Source of the DNA: Ferribacterium limneticum
GTDB lineage: Bacteria > Pseudomonadota > Gammaproteobacteria > Burkholderiales > Rhodocyclaceae
Assembly: GCF_020510585.1 (NCBI RefSeq)
Contig: NZ_CP075190.1
Span: 2,478,001 to 2,542,000 of the forward strand
DNA: 64,000 bases
Direction: 5' to 3'
The notes below the pieces were generated by a model. The model did not search any database and was not told where the DNA came from. It worked only from the letters and a program-made list of their open reading frames with translations. The position numbers and the translations under genes are program-made. Positions within the stretch are counted from its first letter, which is position 1. Each line of letters begins with the position of its first letter. This document shows positions 12,284 to 20,866 of this stretch, in pieces.

Positions 12284-13062
12284 GCAGACGCCCTTTGCGT
12301 ATTGGACTTTCGGCCCGGATTTACCATCCGCAGCCCGGGGCCACCGGGCTCCAGTCCAAGTCACTGCAATACCTTGAACAGTCGGTGGCGCATTGGGTGA
12401 TGTCACGCGAGGTGATGGTTTTCATGATTCCCTCGGTGAGCGGCGACGGCATCATGCACCGGAGCAGCATCCGCCTCTCGGACTATCCGCAATATCTCGA
12501 CGGGCTGGTGCTGCAGGGCGGCGCCGATATCAGCCCGCAATGCTATGGAGAACAACCGCTGCAAGCCGAATGGGCGGGTGACCGCCTGCGTGATGCCTAT
12601 GAAATGGAGTTGCTGCACGAATTCATGGAAGCCGGCAGGCCGGTTCTTGGAATTTGCCGGGGCGCCCAACTGATCAACGTGGCGCTGGGCGGCACCTTGT
12701 ATCAGGACATCGCGACGCAGTACGAAGAGCCGCAAATCCATGTGCACGCGGACTACGACAAGCACGCCCACAACATCACCTGGGAAGCCGGCAGCGGCCT
12801 GGCCAAGCTGTATCCCGAACAAGGCAGCAGCAAGGTGATTTCGATTCATCACCAAGCCATCAAGTCTCTCGGCAAAGGGCTGCGCGTCGAGGCGCGCAGC
12901 GCCGAAGATGGTTTGATCGAAGCGATCCGTCTTGAAGGCAAACCCTATGTACTGGGCCTGCAGTGGCACCCCGAGTTTCACCCGCCAGGTGCCCCGGATT
13001 TGCTCAACTGCAATCCTATCCTTGATGAATTCCTGAGTGCGGCACGAGGCCGACGTTGGTGA
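12280..13062 (+). CDS. Gamma-glutamyl-GABA hydrolase-like class I glutamine amidotransferase (peptidase C26)
   Basis: Predicted to cleave a gamma-glutamyl amide bond, as PuuD does in putrescine breakdown. The 260-residue protein carries the C26 features: GLVLQGGADISPQCYGE (residues 68-84), nucleophile Cys in VLGICRGAQLINVALGG (about 122-138), and the catalytic His/Glu pair in LQWHPEF (about 227-233). It overlaps the antiporter upstream by 4 nt and is followed by a second antiporter after 43 nt. No other putrescine genes are near. Its partner here is a gamma-glutamyl ligase-like gene two genes on, so the natural substrate may be another gamma-glutamyl compound. Family firm, substrate unknown. 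Confidence 0.9.
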   Translation: MSRRPLRIGLSARIYHPQPGATGLQSKSLQYLEQSVAHWVMSREVMVFMIPSVSGDGIMHRSSIRLSDYPQYLDGLVLQGGADISPQCYGEQPLQAEWAGDRLRDAYEMELLHEFMEAGRPVLGICRGAQLINVALGGTLYQDIATQYEEPQIHVHADYDKHAHNITWEAGSGLAKLYPEQGSSKVISIHHQAIKSLGKGLRVEARSAEDGLIEAIRLEGKPYVLGLQWHPEFHPPGAPDLLNCNPILDEFLSAARGRRW

Positions 13063-13063
13063 T

Positions 13064-13098
13064 TTTTGACGGTTTTTTGCCGTTGACCGTAGCAAATG
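13064..13098 (-). repeat. Dispersed repeat copy c
   Basis: On the minus strand TTGCTACGGTCAACGGCAAA then AAACCGTCAAAAATC. The left half is well kept and the right half degenerate. It fills most of the 43-nt gap between the C26 gene and the second antiporter. Confidence 0.65.
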
Positions 13099-13105
13099 GC
13101 CAGGC

Positions 13106-14380
13106 ATGATCGAGACGATCACTTCGCCATTGCGCGCTATTTGGGAAAGCCTGCTCGAACGCCTGTTTTTCCTGCCGCCTTTTCCCGAGACCATTGATTC
13201 GCTGGCCCTGTTCAGCCTGTTGCTGGTCGTCGGCCTGCTCCTCGGCGAATGGCTGCACGCCCACGCCCGGTGGCCCAAGGTCACCGGCTACGTGCTGGCC
13301 GGCACTGTGTTCGGTCCCTCTGCGCTGGGCTGGATCAGCATCGAGGCCCTGGCGCAGGCGCGACCGATTGCCGACGCGGCACTCGGTTTACTGATGATGG
13401 AAGTCGGGCGGCGCCTCGACCTGAGTTGGCTGCGTCGCAATCCCGAATTGTTGCGCAGCACCTTGGCTGACATCACGCTGTCGTTTGCCCTGATCTTCCT
13501 TTTTGCCCTCTGGCTGGTCGGCCTGACGCCTGCCTGGGCTGCCGCTACAGCCGCCGTGACCATGGCCTCGGCCCCGGCCGTGGTCCTGCTGACCATAGAG
13601 GAAGCCAAGGCCCAGGGACAGGTCACCGAACGCATCATCCTGCATACGGCGATCAGTTCTGCCGCTTCCTTTGTCGCCTTCGCCGTCGTGCTCGGCATCG
13701 TTCACGCCGAACTGAGCGAAGACTGGCTGAATGCCCTTGTCCATCCGCTGTGGGTGGTTATCGGCGCTTTTCTGGTCGGCGGCATGGGCACCTGGCTGGC
13801 GCTGCGCATTGCCAAAACCTTGCCGAAAGGCTCACTGGCCCAGGTTTTTGTGCTGATCGCCTGCGCCCTGCTGGCCGTCGGCATCGCGCGCATGCTCGCC
13901 GTCCCGGTCTTTTTGACGCTCTTTCTGATGGGCGTTCTGCTCGCTTCGCGTGACCAGCAACAAACCCTGCGTTACACCGCGTTGCCCGAAGGGCATTGGC
14001 TACTCGCCATCGTGCTTTTTGTCATCGTCGGCGCATCCCTGCCCTGGCAGGACTTTACCTGGCTGGCCGGCGTGCAGGCGCTCGGCCTGCTGCTGGTGCG
14101 CGCTGCCGCCAAAGCCGGGGCGATGGCCTGGTCGGGCGGCAGCATGCCCTGGCCCAAACGCCTGCTGGTTGGCATGGGCATCCAGCCACTGTCGGCCACG
14201 GCCGTATTCATGGCCTATGAAATCGCCAGTCTGTATCCGGAAGTCGGGCGTTCGGCCCTGACCCTGCCCCTGTTCGCCGCCGCCATGATGGAACTGGTCG
14301 GTCCTGCCCTGTGCCGATTGGCACTGCACCGGTCGGGCGAATGCGAAAGTGGTGAGCGCAATCAAGGAGGTATCGCATGA
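13106..14380 (+). CDS. Second cation:proton antiporter, CPA2 type
   Basis: A 424-residue inner-membrane exchanger with about 12 helices, distinct from the first antiporter of the operon. After a short amphipathic start, helices begin at IDSLALFSLLLVVGLLLGEW. Conserved blocks include VTGYVLAGTVFGPSALGW (residues 56-73), ALGLLMMEVGRRLDLSWLR and TAAVTMASAPAVVLLTIEEAKAQG (transport site region). No C-terminal nucleotide-binding domain is present. The copy c repeat lies just before it and its stop overlaps the ligase gene by 4 nt. Two different antiporters flanking a gamma-glutamyl hydrolase is unusual. Transported ion unknown. Confidence 0.85.
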   Translation: MIETITSPLRAIWESLLERLFFLPPFPETIDSLALFSLLLVVGLLLGEWLHAHARWPKVTGYVLAGTVFGPSALGWISIEALAQARPIADAALGLLMMEVGRRLDLSWLRRNPELLRSTLADITLSFALIFLFALWLVGLTPAWAAATAAVTMASAPAVVLLTIEEAKAQGQVTERIILHTAISSAASFVAFAVVLGIVHAELSEDWLNALVHPLWVVIGAFLVGGMGTWLALRIAKTLPKGSLAQVFVLIACALLAVGIARMLAVPVFLTLFLMGVLLASRDQQQTLRYTALPEGHWLLAIVLFVIVGASLPWQDFTWLAGVQALGLLLVRAAAKAGAMAWSGGSMPWPKRLLVGMGIQPLSATAVFMAYEIASLYPEVGRSALTLPLFAAAMMELVGPALCRLALHRSGECESGERNQGGIA

Positions 14381-15510
14381 CGACCAAAGCATTGGGCGAA
14401 TTCAAGGACAGCGCCGCCTTTTCCCTCGGCGTCGAACTCGAACTGCAACTGGTCTCGAAGCGCGATTTCGACCTGACGCGGGGCGCCACCGACCTGCTCG
14501 GCAGCCTCGATTACGACGAACGTTTCGGCGAGATCAAGCTGGAAATCACCGAAAGCATGATCGAAATCAGCACCCAGCCACAAGCCACCGTCGACGGCAT
14601 TGCCACCGACCTCGGCGGCCTGCGCGACACCCTGCGCCAGCATTGCGAACGCAACAACATCGGCGTCTGCGGTGGCGGCACGCACCCTTTCCATCATTGG
14701 CCGGAACGGCGCATCTGTCCCGGCGACCGCTTCAACGATCTTTACCAGCGCTACGGTTATCTCTCCAAGCAATTCACCGTTTTCGGCCAGCACGTGCATG
14801 TCGGGTGCACTTCGGCCGATGAGGCCATCTGGCTGACCCAGGCGCTCGGCGTTCATGTGCCGGCCTTCATCGCCCTGTCCGCCTCCTCCCCCTTTGTCGA
14901 TGGCGTGGACAGCTTCTACCAGTCGGCCCGGCTCAATGCGGTTTCGGCCTTTCCGCTGAGCGGACAATGCCCGCCGCTGGGCAGTTGGCAGGAATTCACC
15001 GAACACTTCGCCTTCCTGCAAGCCTGTGGCATCGCCCAAGGCATCAAGGATCTGTATTGGGATGTCCGCCCGAAGCCGGAATTCGGCACCGTTGAAATAC
15101 GCGTCTGCGATACGCCGCTGACCATCGAACAAGCGACCTCGCTGGCTGCCCTCGCCCAATCCCTTGCCCGCTGGCTGTTGCGCACCCGTCCGCCGCTGCA
15201 TACCGCCAAACAGGCCCACGTTGCCCGTTACAACAAATTCCAGGCTTGCCGCTATGGCCTCGAGGCGATGATTTCCGATCCGGTGAACCTGTCCCAGACG
15301 CCACTGAAGCAAACCCTGGCCGACTTGCTCGAAGCCGTTTCGGAGGACGCCCGGGAACTGGACTGCGCCCACTGGCTGAGCCCGCTCAAGCAGGCGGTCG
15401 CCGAAAATACGGGCGACGCAGCCTGGCTACGGGCACGAGAAAAGCAGCATGGCAACTTGAACGATGTGGTGCGCGAAGCCAGCGAACGGCTGATGGGCAA
15501 AGACAATTAA
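14377..15510 (+). CDS. YbdK-type carboxylate-amine ligase (glutamate-cysteine ligase 2 family)
   Basis: ATP-dependent ligase family in which YbdK shows weak gamma-glutamyl-cysteine synthesis. The 377-residue length fits. Family signatures are SLGVELELQLVSKRDFDL near the N-terminus, FGEIKLEITESMIEIST (about residues 49-65), GVCGGGTHPFHHW (about 95-107), and FGQHVHVGCTSADEAI (about 137-152). The start overlaps the antiporter by 4 nt (ATGA). In this operon it could make a gamma-glutamyl product that the C26 enzyme breaks and that gates or protects the antiporters, by analogy with glutathione and Kef. That link is inference. No gshB-like gene is adjacent. Confidence 0.88.
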   Translation: MTTKALGEFKDSAAFSLGVELELQLVSKRDFDLTRGATDLLGSLDYDERFGEIKLEITESMIEISTQPQATVDGIATDLGGLRDTLRQHCERNNIGVCGGGTHPFHHWPERRICPGDRFNDLYQRYGYLSKQFTVFGQHVHVGCTSADEAIWLTQALGVHVPAFIALSASSPFVDGVDSFYQSARLNAVSAFPLSGQCPPLGSWQEFTEHFAFLQACGIAQGIKDLYWDVRPKPEFGTVEIRVCDTPLTIEQATSLAALAQSLARWLLRTRPPLHTAKQAHVARYNKFQACRYGLEAMISDPVNLSQTPLKQTLADLLEAVSEDARELDCAHWLSPLKQAVAENTGDAAWLRAREKQHGNLNDVVREASERLMGKDN

Positions 15511-15527
15511 TTTCAGGAGAAAACAAA

Positions 15528-16790
15528 ATGATCCGCCGGTTGCCTGCAGCCTTGTTGTCACTGTTCATCGCCACGGGTACATGGGCGGCGAACTCGACCT
15601 GCCAATTTGAGCAGGTGCCGGTCGGCCCACAAAAACTGGGCCCCTGGATCGACAAGAGCAACTGGCTGGCCATTGAAAACCAGCGCCTGACTTTACAGGC
15701 CGGCGAAGTATTCATGCCCGCCTGGCGGCTGGCCCCGGTTGGCGATGCTCAGCGCACGGCCGTGAAGCTACGCCCGATAGATGATTTTCCAGTTGTCGAT
15801 CCGCTCGATGGCAGCCGGCGCGACCTCGCATTCCTGCTCGACAGTCGCCTCTATGCCGACGGCCTCGTCGTTCTGCGCAACGGCCGGGTCGTCACCGAAC
15901 GCTATCGCAATGGACTGACGCCTGACCAACCCAGGCTATTGCTCGAAGCAACCCGCCCGTTGCTCAACCTGCTCGGCGCGATGAGCGTCAGCCAAGGCAA
16001 ACTGGCCGCTGACAAGTCGGTCAGCCGTTTTCTTCCCACCATGCCGCCGTCCGCCGGTCTGCGCAAGCTGTCGATCCGGCGCCTGCTCGAAAACGAGGAG
16101 CGCCATGCCTGGACACCGGAAGACCTCGAATCCTGGCAACAGGCCGGTGGCTGGACAACGAATCAGGCTGGCAACGGAATCAGGGCCTGGCTTGCTCAGG
16201 CCGGGCGTTGGGAAAAGCCGCTGGACGAACCGGAAATGACCACCTTTGCCGCCGCCCCGGATGACGACCTGCTGGCCCGGATATTGGCCGAGAGCAACGC
16301 CATCCCGCTCTCGCGGCTATTTTGCGAAGGACTCCTGAGCCGCCACCCGCCAGAACACCCCGTCGTCTGGCTAAGCGACTCGCAAGGCGTCGAATTGGCG
16401 ACCGGCCTGGGTTTATCCCTGCGCGATTTTGCCAAACTGGGCCAGGTTCTGGTCGATGCCCGGAGCAGCCGAAATCGCGGAAAAATCCCCTCCTGGTTCA
16501 TCGAAACGCTGACCGCCTCATCGGGCATGCGCTCAGCCGAAATCAAGGGCCTCGCAAAAGGCAGCGAGCAGCGCTATGGCTTCGTGCACTTGGGCGGCTC
16601 ACCGAATCGGGTGGCCCTGATCGGGGCCCATGGCACCAGCCTTTATATCGATTTCGATGAACGCCTGGTCATTGCGCTTTATGCGACCCGTCCGGGCGAA
16701 AGCACACCCGCCATGCTGGCAGTCCTGGAACGCGCCTGGAAGGCCATAGACATGGCAATTGCTCAGCCGGAAAAGCCTAAAAAGCCCTGA
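15528..16790 (+). CDS. Secreted beta-lactamase-fold protein with lost catalytic residues
   Basis: A 420-residue exported protein with signal peptide MIRRLPAALLSLFIATGTWA. It resembles class C serine hydrolases: the Tyr/Asp core DSRLYADGLVVLRNGRVVTERY is followed by the place where the family has SMTKS, then MSVSQGKLAADKSVSRFLP. Here the equivalent residues are LEATRP, so the nucleophile Ser and the Lys general base appear replaced by Glu and Arg. Later blocks (LSLRDFAKLGQVLVDA; HGTSLYIDFDERLVIALYA) are kept. It is probably a binding or scaffold protein. CAGGAGA precedes the ATG, 17 nt after the ligase stop, so it ends the antiporter operon. Confidence 0.78.
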   Translation: MIRRLPAALLSLFIATGTWAANSTCQFEQVPVGPQKLGPWIDKSNWLAIENQRLTLQAGEVFMPAWRLAPVGDAQRTAVKLRPIDDFPVVDPLDGSRRDLAFLLDSRLYADGLVVLRNGRVVTERYRNGLTPDQPRLLLEATRPLLNLLGAMSVSQGKLAADKSVSRFLPTMPPSAGLRKLSIRRLLENEERHAWTPEDLESWQQAGGWTTNQAGNGIRAWLAQAGRWEKPLDEPEMTTFAAAPDDDLLARILAESNAIPLSRLFCEGLLSRHPPEHPVVWLSDSQGVELATGLGLSLRDFAKLGQVLVDARSSRNRGKIPSWFIETLTASSGMRSAEIKGLAKGSEQRYGFVHLGGSPNRVALIGAHGTSLYIDFDERLVIALYATRPGESTPAMLAVLERAWKAIDMAIAQPEKPKKP

Positions 16791-16850
16791 GCATGTCGGC
16801 GATGCAGTTGAATGGCCGGTTGAAATTCGACAATTTTCGGGCTTTGATGA

Positions 16851-16892
16851 CTTCCACGGTCAACCGGAAAAAACGGCCAAATTTGAAATAAC
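16851..16892 (+). repeat. Dispersed repeat copy d
   Basis: TTCCACGGTCAACCGGAAAA then AACGGCCAAATTTGAAATA. One of the best copies, intergenic, 56 nt before the flavin-binding gene. Confidence 0.9.
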
Positions 16893-16947
16893 AAACGGCT
16901 ACTTGCTATGCTTAAATCATTCCAACGCCCCAAATAATCCAACCGCC

Positions 16948-17424
16948 ATGTTAGACAGCGACCACGCCACCTTCATCCAGACCGGAGTCAGCATCAGCCT
17001 GGCCGCCTGCTCTGCTGATCGCCTGCCCTGCATGAGCCGCGGTCTGGGCTGCAAGCTGATCGACGGCGGGCGTCAAGTCGCGATATTCATCAAGCGTTCG
17101 CAGTCGACCGAACTACTCGAAAACATCCGCAACACCGGCCGGGTGGCCAATGTTTTCAACCTGCCGAGCAGCAACCGCACCGTGCAGCTGAAAGGGGTCG
17201 ATGCGCAGATCCAGCCCTTCGATCCGGCCGATCTGCCGGTGATCGAATCACACGTTTCCCTGTTTCTCGATGAGGTCATCCCCTTCGGCATGCAGGAGAA
17301 CATGATTCGGGCACTGTTCGCCTGCACGGTCGACGACCTGGTGACGGTGGTGTACTCGCCGAGCGCCGCCTTCACCCAGACACCGGGGCCGAAAGCCGGC
17401 GACCCGCTGGGCGCTGCGCCATGA
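16948..17424 (+). CDS. Flavin split-barrel protein (pyridoxamine-phosphate-oxidase-like)
   Basis: A 158-residue protein of the FMN-binding split-barrel class. Supporting segments are SISLAACSADRLPCMSRGLG, QVAIFIKRSQSTELLENI, a beta-strand phrase TGRVANVFNLPSSNRTVQLKG (residues about 62-82) and a C-terminal helix SLFLDEVIPFG. No signal peptide. It overlaps the next gene by 4 nt; that gene starts with another split-barrel domain, so the two may form a hetero-oligomer. The specific substrate or cofactor cannot be assigned; F420- or heme-binding variants are alternatives. I start at MLDSDHA because upstream codons come from the repeat and non-coding DNA. Confidence 0.75.
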   Translation: MLDSDHATFIQTGVSISLAACSADRLPCMSRGLGCKLIDGGRQVAIFIKRSQSTELLENIRNTGRVANVFNLPSSNRTVQLKGVDAQIQPFDPADLPVIESHVSLFLDEVIPFGMQENMIRALFACTVDDLVTVVYSPSAAFTQTPGPKAGDPLGAAP

Positions 17425-18758
17425 GCCTGCGCATCGAGACCATCCGCGAATGCCTGGAGGGCATCATCCCGGGCCACATCGCCACCTGCGACCGCGAAGG
17501 CATGCCCAACCTTGCCTATCTTTCCCAGGTCGAATTCATCGACAACGAGCACGTTGCGCTGTCCTACCAGTTTTTCAACCGCACCCGGCAGAATGTCCTG
17601 GCCGACTCGCCGGTGCGCCTGCTACTGACCAGTCACCTGACCGGTGCCCAGTACCGGCTGACCCTGCACTACCTGCGTACCGAGGCGGCCGGTCCGCTCT
17701 TTGAGCGCATGCGGGCCAAACTGGCCGGAATCGCCTCGCATACCGGCATGTCGGGGATCTTTCAGTTGCTCGGTGCCGACATCTACCGCGTGCTGAACAT
17801 CGAACAGGTGCCCGGCGAAACCGTGCCGCCGCCTCCGCCACCGGTCAATTGCCTGAACGCCCTGCGCCGGACGGCCGACCGCCTGGCCACCTGCAACACC
17901 CTGGAATGCCTGCTCGAAAAGGCCGTCGACTGCCTGGAAAACGAATTCGGCATCGCTCATCTCATGCTGCTCATGCACGACAAGGCGCGCGGCCGGCTCT
18001 ACACCCTGGCCAGCCGCGGCTACCCCGAATCGGGGATCGGCTCGGAAATCCCGGTTGGTGCCGGCGTCATCGGCATCTGCGCCCGGGAACGCACACCAAT
18101 CCGGATCAGCTTCACCAACAGCGAATACGCCTACGGCCGCACCGTGCGCGACGGCATCGCGGCCGATGGCCAGGCCGACGCCCTGGAAACGGCCATTCCC
18201 CTGCCCGGCCTGCCCGATGCAGCGAGCCAGATGGCAGTACCGATCAGCGTCGCCGGCCGCCTGCTTGGCGTGCTCTACGTCGAGAGCGTGTCCGACCTGC
18301 ATTTCGGCTACGACGAAGAAGACGCCCTCGTCGCTTTTGCCGCCCAACTGGGTCTCGCCATCGTCCACCACCAGCAGGCCGACGATCTGCCCGACGAGCC
18401 GGCCGGCAACGAAGAAGCGGCTCCGGCCGTCGCCGGCACCCCGCTGACCATTCGCCACTTCGCCGCCACCGACAGCGTTTTCATCGACGACGACTACCTG
18501 ATCAAGGGCGTCGCCGGGGCCATACTCTGGGTGCTGCTCAGCGATTTCGCCGAACGTCGGCGCACCAGTTTTACCAACAAGGGCTTGCGGGTCGATCCCC
18601 GCATCCGCCTGCCGGGCGTCAGCGACAACCTCGAAGCACGCCTGGTACTGCTGCAGCGCCGACTGGAAGAGCGCGACGCCGGCATCCGGCTGACCAAGAC
18701 CGGGCGCGGCCGTTTTTCACTGGCCGTAGACCACCCGCTGCAGCTCGTCGAAAGCTGA
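17421..18758 (+). CDS. Split-barrel flavin domain fused to GAF domain and C-terminal regulatory domain
   Basis: A 445-residue cytoplasmic protein with three parts. Residues 1-130 form a pyridoxamine-oxidase-like barrel (GHIATCDREGMPNLAYLSQVE; YQFFNRTRQNVLADSP). Residues about 155-320 are a GAF domain (CLLEKAVDCLENEFGIAHLML; VGAGVIGICARERTPIRI; MAVPISVAGRLLGVLYVES; EDALVAFAAQLGLAI). Residues about 350-445 (FIDDDYLIKGVAGAILWVLL, then RRTSFTNKGLRVDP) look like a small DNA-binding or effector domain, seen after GAF in some bacterial sensors. It is probably a redox or small-ligand sensor working with the upstream split-barrel protein. A terminator follows. Exact output unknown. Confidence 0.78.
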   Translation: MSLRIETIRECLEGIIPGHIATCDREGMPNLAYLSQVEFIDNEHVALSYQFFNRTRQNVLADSPVRLLLTSHLTGAQYRLTLHYLRTEAAGPLFERMRAKLAGIASHTGMSGIFQLLGADIYRVLNIEQVPGETVPPPPPPVNCLNALRRTADRLATCNTLECLLEKAVDCLENEFGIAHLMLLMHDKARGRLYTLASRGYPESGIGSEIPVGAGVIGICARERTPIRISFTNSEYAYGRTVRDGIAADGQADALETAIPLPGLPDAASQMAVPISVAGRLLGVLYVESVSDLHFGYDEEDALVAFAAQLGLAIVHHQQADDLPDEPAGNEEAAPAVAGTPLTIRHFAATDSVFIDDDYLIKGVAGAILWVLLSDFAERRRTSFTNKGLRVDPRIRLPGVSDNLEARLVLLQRRLEERDAGIRLTKTGRGRFSLAVDHPLQLVES

Positions 18759-18763
18759 TTTTC

Positions 18764-18786
18764 GCGGGTTTCCCCCGCCTTTTCTT
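18764..18786 (+). terminator. Intrinsic terminator after the GAF gene
   Basis: GCGGG-TTTCC-CCCGC followed by CTTTTCTT, 6 nt after the stop. It separates the sensor pair from the dehydrogenase genes. Confidence 0.55.
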
Positions 18787-18894
18787 AAATGTTCATTCAG
18801 CGTTTCTTAAAAGAATCGTAAGCGGCCCCTGGCCGTCTTGTCAGGGTTTTCGGGCGGCCTAGACTACCTCCATCGCATAACGAATGGAGCGGTC

Positions 18895-19857
18895 ATGACC
18901 CCGAAGCCCCCGGCAAAAAACCCGCAGCAACTGCTCGAACAGATGCTGCTCATCCGCGCCTATGAAGAGGCCATCGTCAACGGCAGCGCCGCCGGCAGGA
19001 TGCCCGGCACCTGCACCTCGGTCGGCCAGGAAGCGGCCGCCGTCGGCGTGGTCAACGCGCTCGCCCCCGAAGACCTGATCCTCACCAACCATCGCAGCGC
19101 CGGCCACCTGCTCGCCCGCGGCGCCGACCCCGGCCGCCTGCTGGCCGAAGTCATGGGCCGCCGCGACGGCTACTGCAAGGGCAAGAGCGGCTCGCTGCAC
19201 ATTTCGGCCAAGGAACTCGGCGTCGTGCTGACCTCGACCATCGTCGGCGCCGAACTGTCGATGGCGCCCGGCGTTGCCCTGGCGCAAAGCATGCTCGGCC
19301 GCCCCGGCATCGTCGTCTGCTTCTTTGGCGACGGCGCGGCCTGCGAGGGCAGCTTTCACGAATCGCTCAATCTTGCCGCGCTATGGAACCTGCCCATCCT
19401 CTACGTCTGCGAAAACAATCACTGGCAAGCCTTCGTCCATCGGCGCGAAGCGATGAGCCGCGAACATGTTGCGGATTGGGCCGCCTCCTACGGCATCCCG
19501 GCCCGGACGGTGGACGGCAACGATGTCTTCGCCGTGCTCGAAGCCGCCCAGGCTGCCGCCGCCCAGGTCCGCGAGAGCCAACGGCCCTACCTGCTCGAAA
19601 CCCTGACCTACCGGACCCGCGGCCACCTCGAGCCGGACGATCAGGGTTACGTCGACAAGGCCGAACTGGCTGCATGGCTGGCCCGCGACCCGATCGCCAC
19701 CGGCCGTGATCGTTTGATTGCCGATGGGCAGCTCAGTCCGGCCCAGGCCGCAACCATGGCCGACAAGGTGGCCAGCCACATCGCCGTCGCCCAGGCCTTT
19801 GCCGAAGCCTCGCCCTTCCCTGCCGCGGATGAACTGACCCGCGACGTCTACGCCTGA
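18895..19857 (+). CDS. Thiamine-diphosphate dehydrogenase E1 alpha subunit (pyruvate/acetoin type)
   Basis: Alpha half of a 2-oxoacid or acetoin dehydrogenase E1. The 320-residue protein has the TPP motif that begins GDGAACEGSFHESLN and ends LYVCENN (about residues 143-178), an N-terminal LLEQMLLIRAYEEAIV, and THRS-like TNHRSAGHLLARGADP near residue 64. The start follows from the usual E1 alpha N-terminus; a frame extending upstream is not conserved. The E1 beta gene follows after 9 nt, but E2 and E3 are absent, so this is an incomplete complex as arranged. Substrate cannot be decided between pyruvate, acetoin and a branched-chain acid. Confidence 0.88.
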   Translation: MTPKPPAKNPQQLLEQMLLIRAYEEAIVNGSAAGRMPGTCTSVGQEAAAVGVVNALAPEDLILTNHRSAGHLLARGADPGRLLAEVMGRRDGYCKGKSGSLHISAKELGVVLTSTIVGAELSMAPGVALAQSMLGRPGIVVCFFGDGAACEGSFHESLNLAALWNLPILYVCENNHWQAFVHRREAMSREHVADWAASYGIPARTVDGNDVFAVLEAAQAAAAQVRESQRPYLLETLTYRTRGHLEPDDQGYVDKAELAAWLARDPIATGRDRLIADGQLSPAQAATMADKVASHIAVAQAFAEASPFPAADELTRDVYA

Positions 19858-19866
19858 GGATTCCCC

Positions 19867-20826
19867 ATGCCTACCCTGACTATTTACGATGCTGTCGGCG
19901 CCGCGCTGACCGAGGAAATGCGCCGCGACCACAGCGTCATCGCCTTCGGCGAAGGCATCGCCACCAAACGCCACGAGCTGGTCGACGAATTCGGCGCCCT
20001 ACGTATCCGCAACACGCCGCTGGCCGAGGGCATCATTGCCGGCACGGCCGTCGGTGCCGCCGCCATGGGCCTGCGCCCGGTCGTCGACCTGCTCTTCGCG
20101 CCCTTTCTCTGCTATGCCATGGACGAGCTGGTCAACAGCGCCGGCAAGCTGCGCTACCTGTCCGGCGGCCAGTTCACCTTCCCCCTCGTCACGCTGGCCA
20201 TGACCGGCGCCGGCTGGGGTGTCGGTGCCCAGCACAACCACAATGTCGAGGCCTGGTTCGTGCACAGCCCCGGCCTCAAGGTAGTCATGCCGAGCACACC
20301 GGCCGACACCAAGGCCCTGCTCAAGACGGCCATTCGCGACGACAACCCGGTGCTCTTCTTCCTCGACATCGGCCTTCTCTACCAGCCGGGCGAAGTGCCG
20401 GCCGGCGAACATCTGCTGGCGCTGGGCCAGGCCGCCATCGTCCGCGAAGGACGGGATGTGACGCTGGTTTCCTACGGCAAGACGGTCCACCACTGTCAGC
20501 AGGCGGCCGAGCAACTGGCCGGCCAGGGCATCGCCGCCGAAGTCATCGACCTGCGTAGCCTGAAGCCGCTCGACGAAGCGACCATCCTCGGCTCGGTGAA
20601 GAAAACCGGTCGCCTCGTCGTCGTGCACGAAGCCAACCGCCTGTGCGGCGTCGGCGCCGAGATCGCCGCGCTGGTCGCCGAACAGGCCTTCGCCGATCTC
20701 AAGGCACCGATCGTCCGACTGGGTGGCCCCGATGCCCCGGCCGCCGCCAGTTACCCGCTCGAACAGGCCTCGGTCCCTTCAGCCGAGGCGATCGCCGACG
20801 CGGCCCGACGCCTCTGTTCCACCTAG
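19867..20826 (+). CDS. Thiamine-diphosphate dehydrogenase E1 beta subunit
   Basis: Beta half of the E1 enzyme, 319 residues. Conserved segments are LTIYDAVGAALTEEMRRDH, VIAFGEGIATKRHELVDEFG, NTPLAEGIIAGTAVGAAAMG (residues about 49-68), ICYAMDEL-type FLCYAMDELVNSAGKLRY, and the C-terminal transketolase domain with SYGKTVHHCQQAAEQL and EVIDLRSLKPLDEATI. It pairs with the E1 alpha gene immediately upstream. A cytochrome c gene follows after 40 nt instead of the usual lipoyl E2. Electrons might pass to another acceptor, or the E2/E3 of another locus might be shared; both are inference. Confidence 0.9.
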   Translation: MPTLTIYDAVGAALTEEMRRDHSVIAFGEGIATKRHELVDEFGALRIRNTPLAEGIIAGTAVGAAAMGLRPVVDLLFAPFLCYAMDELVNSAGKLRYLSGGQFTFPLVTLAMTGAGWGVGAQHNHNVEAWFVHSPGLKVVMPSTPADTKALLKTAIRDDNPVLFFLDIGLLYQPGEVPAGEHLLALGQAAIVREGRDVTLVSYGKTVHHCQQAAEQLAGQGIAAEVIDLRSLKPLDEATILGSVKKTGRLVVVHEANRLCGVGAEIAALVAEQAFADLKAPIVRLGGPDAPAAASYPLEQASVPSAEAIADAARRLCST

Positions 20827-20866
20827 AAACCAGCTTCAACCTAAATTTTCAACAAGGAGAAAAACC

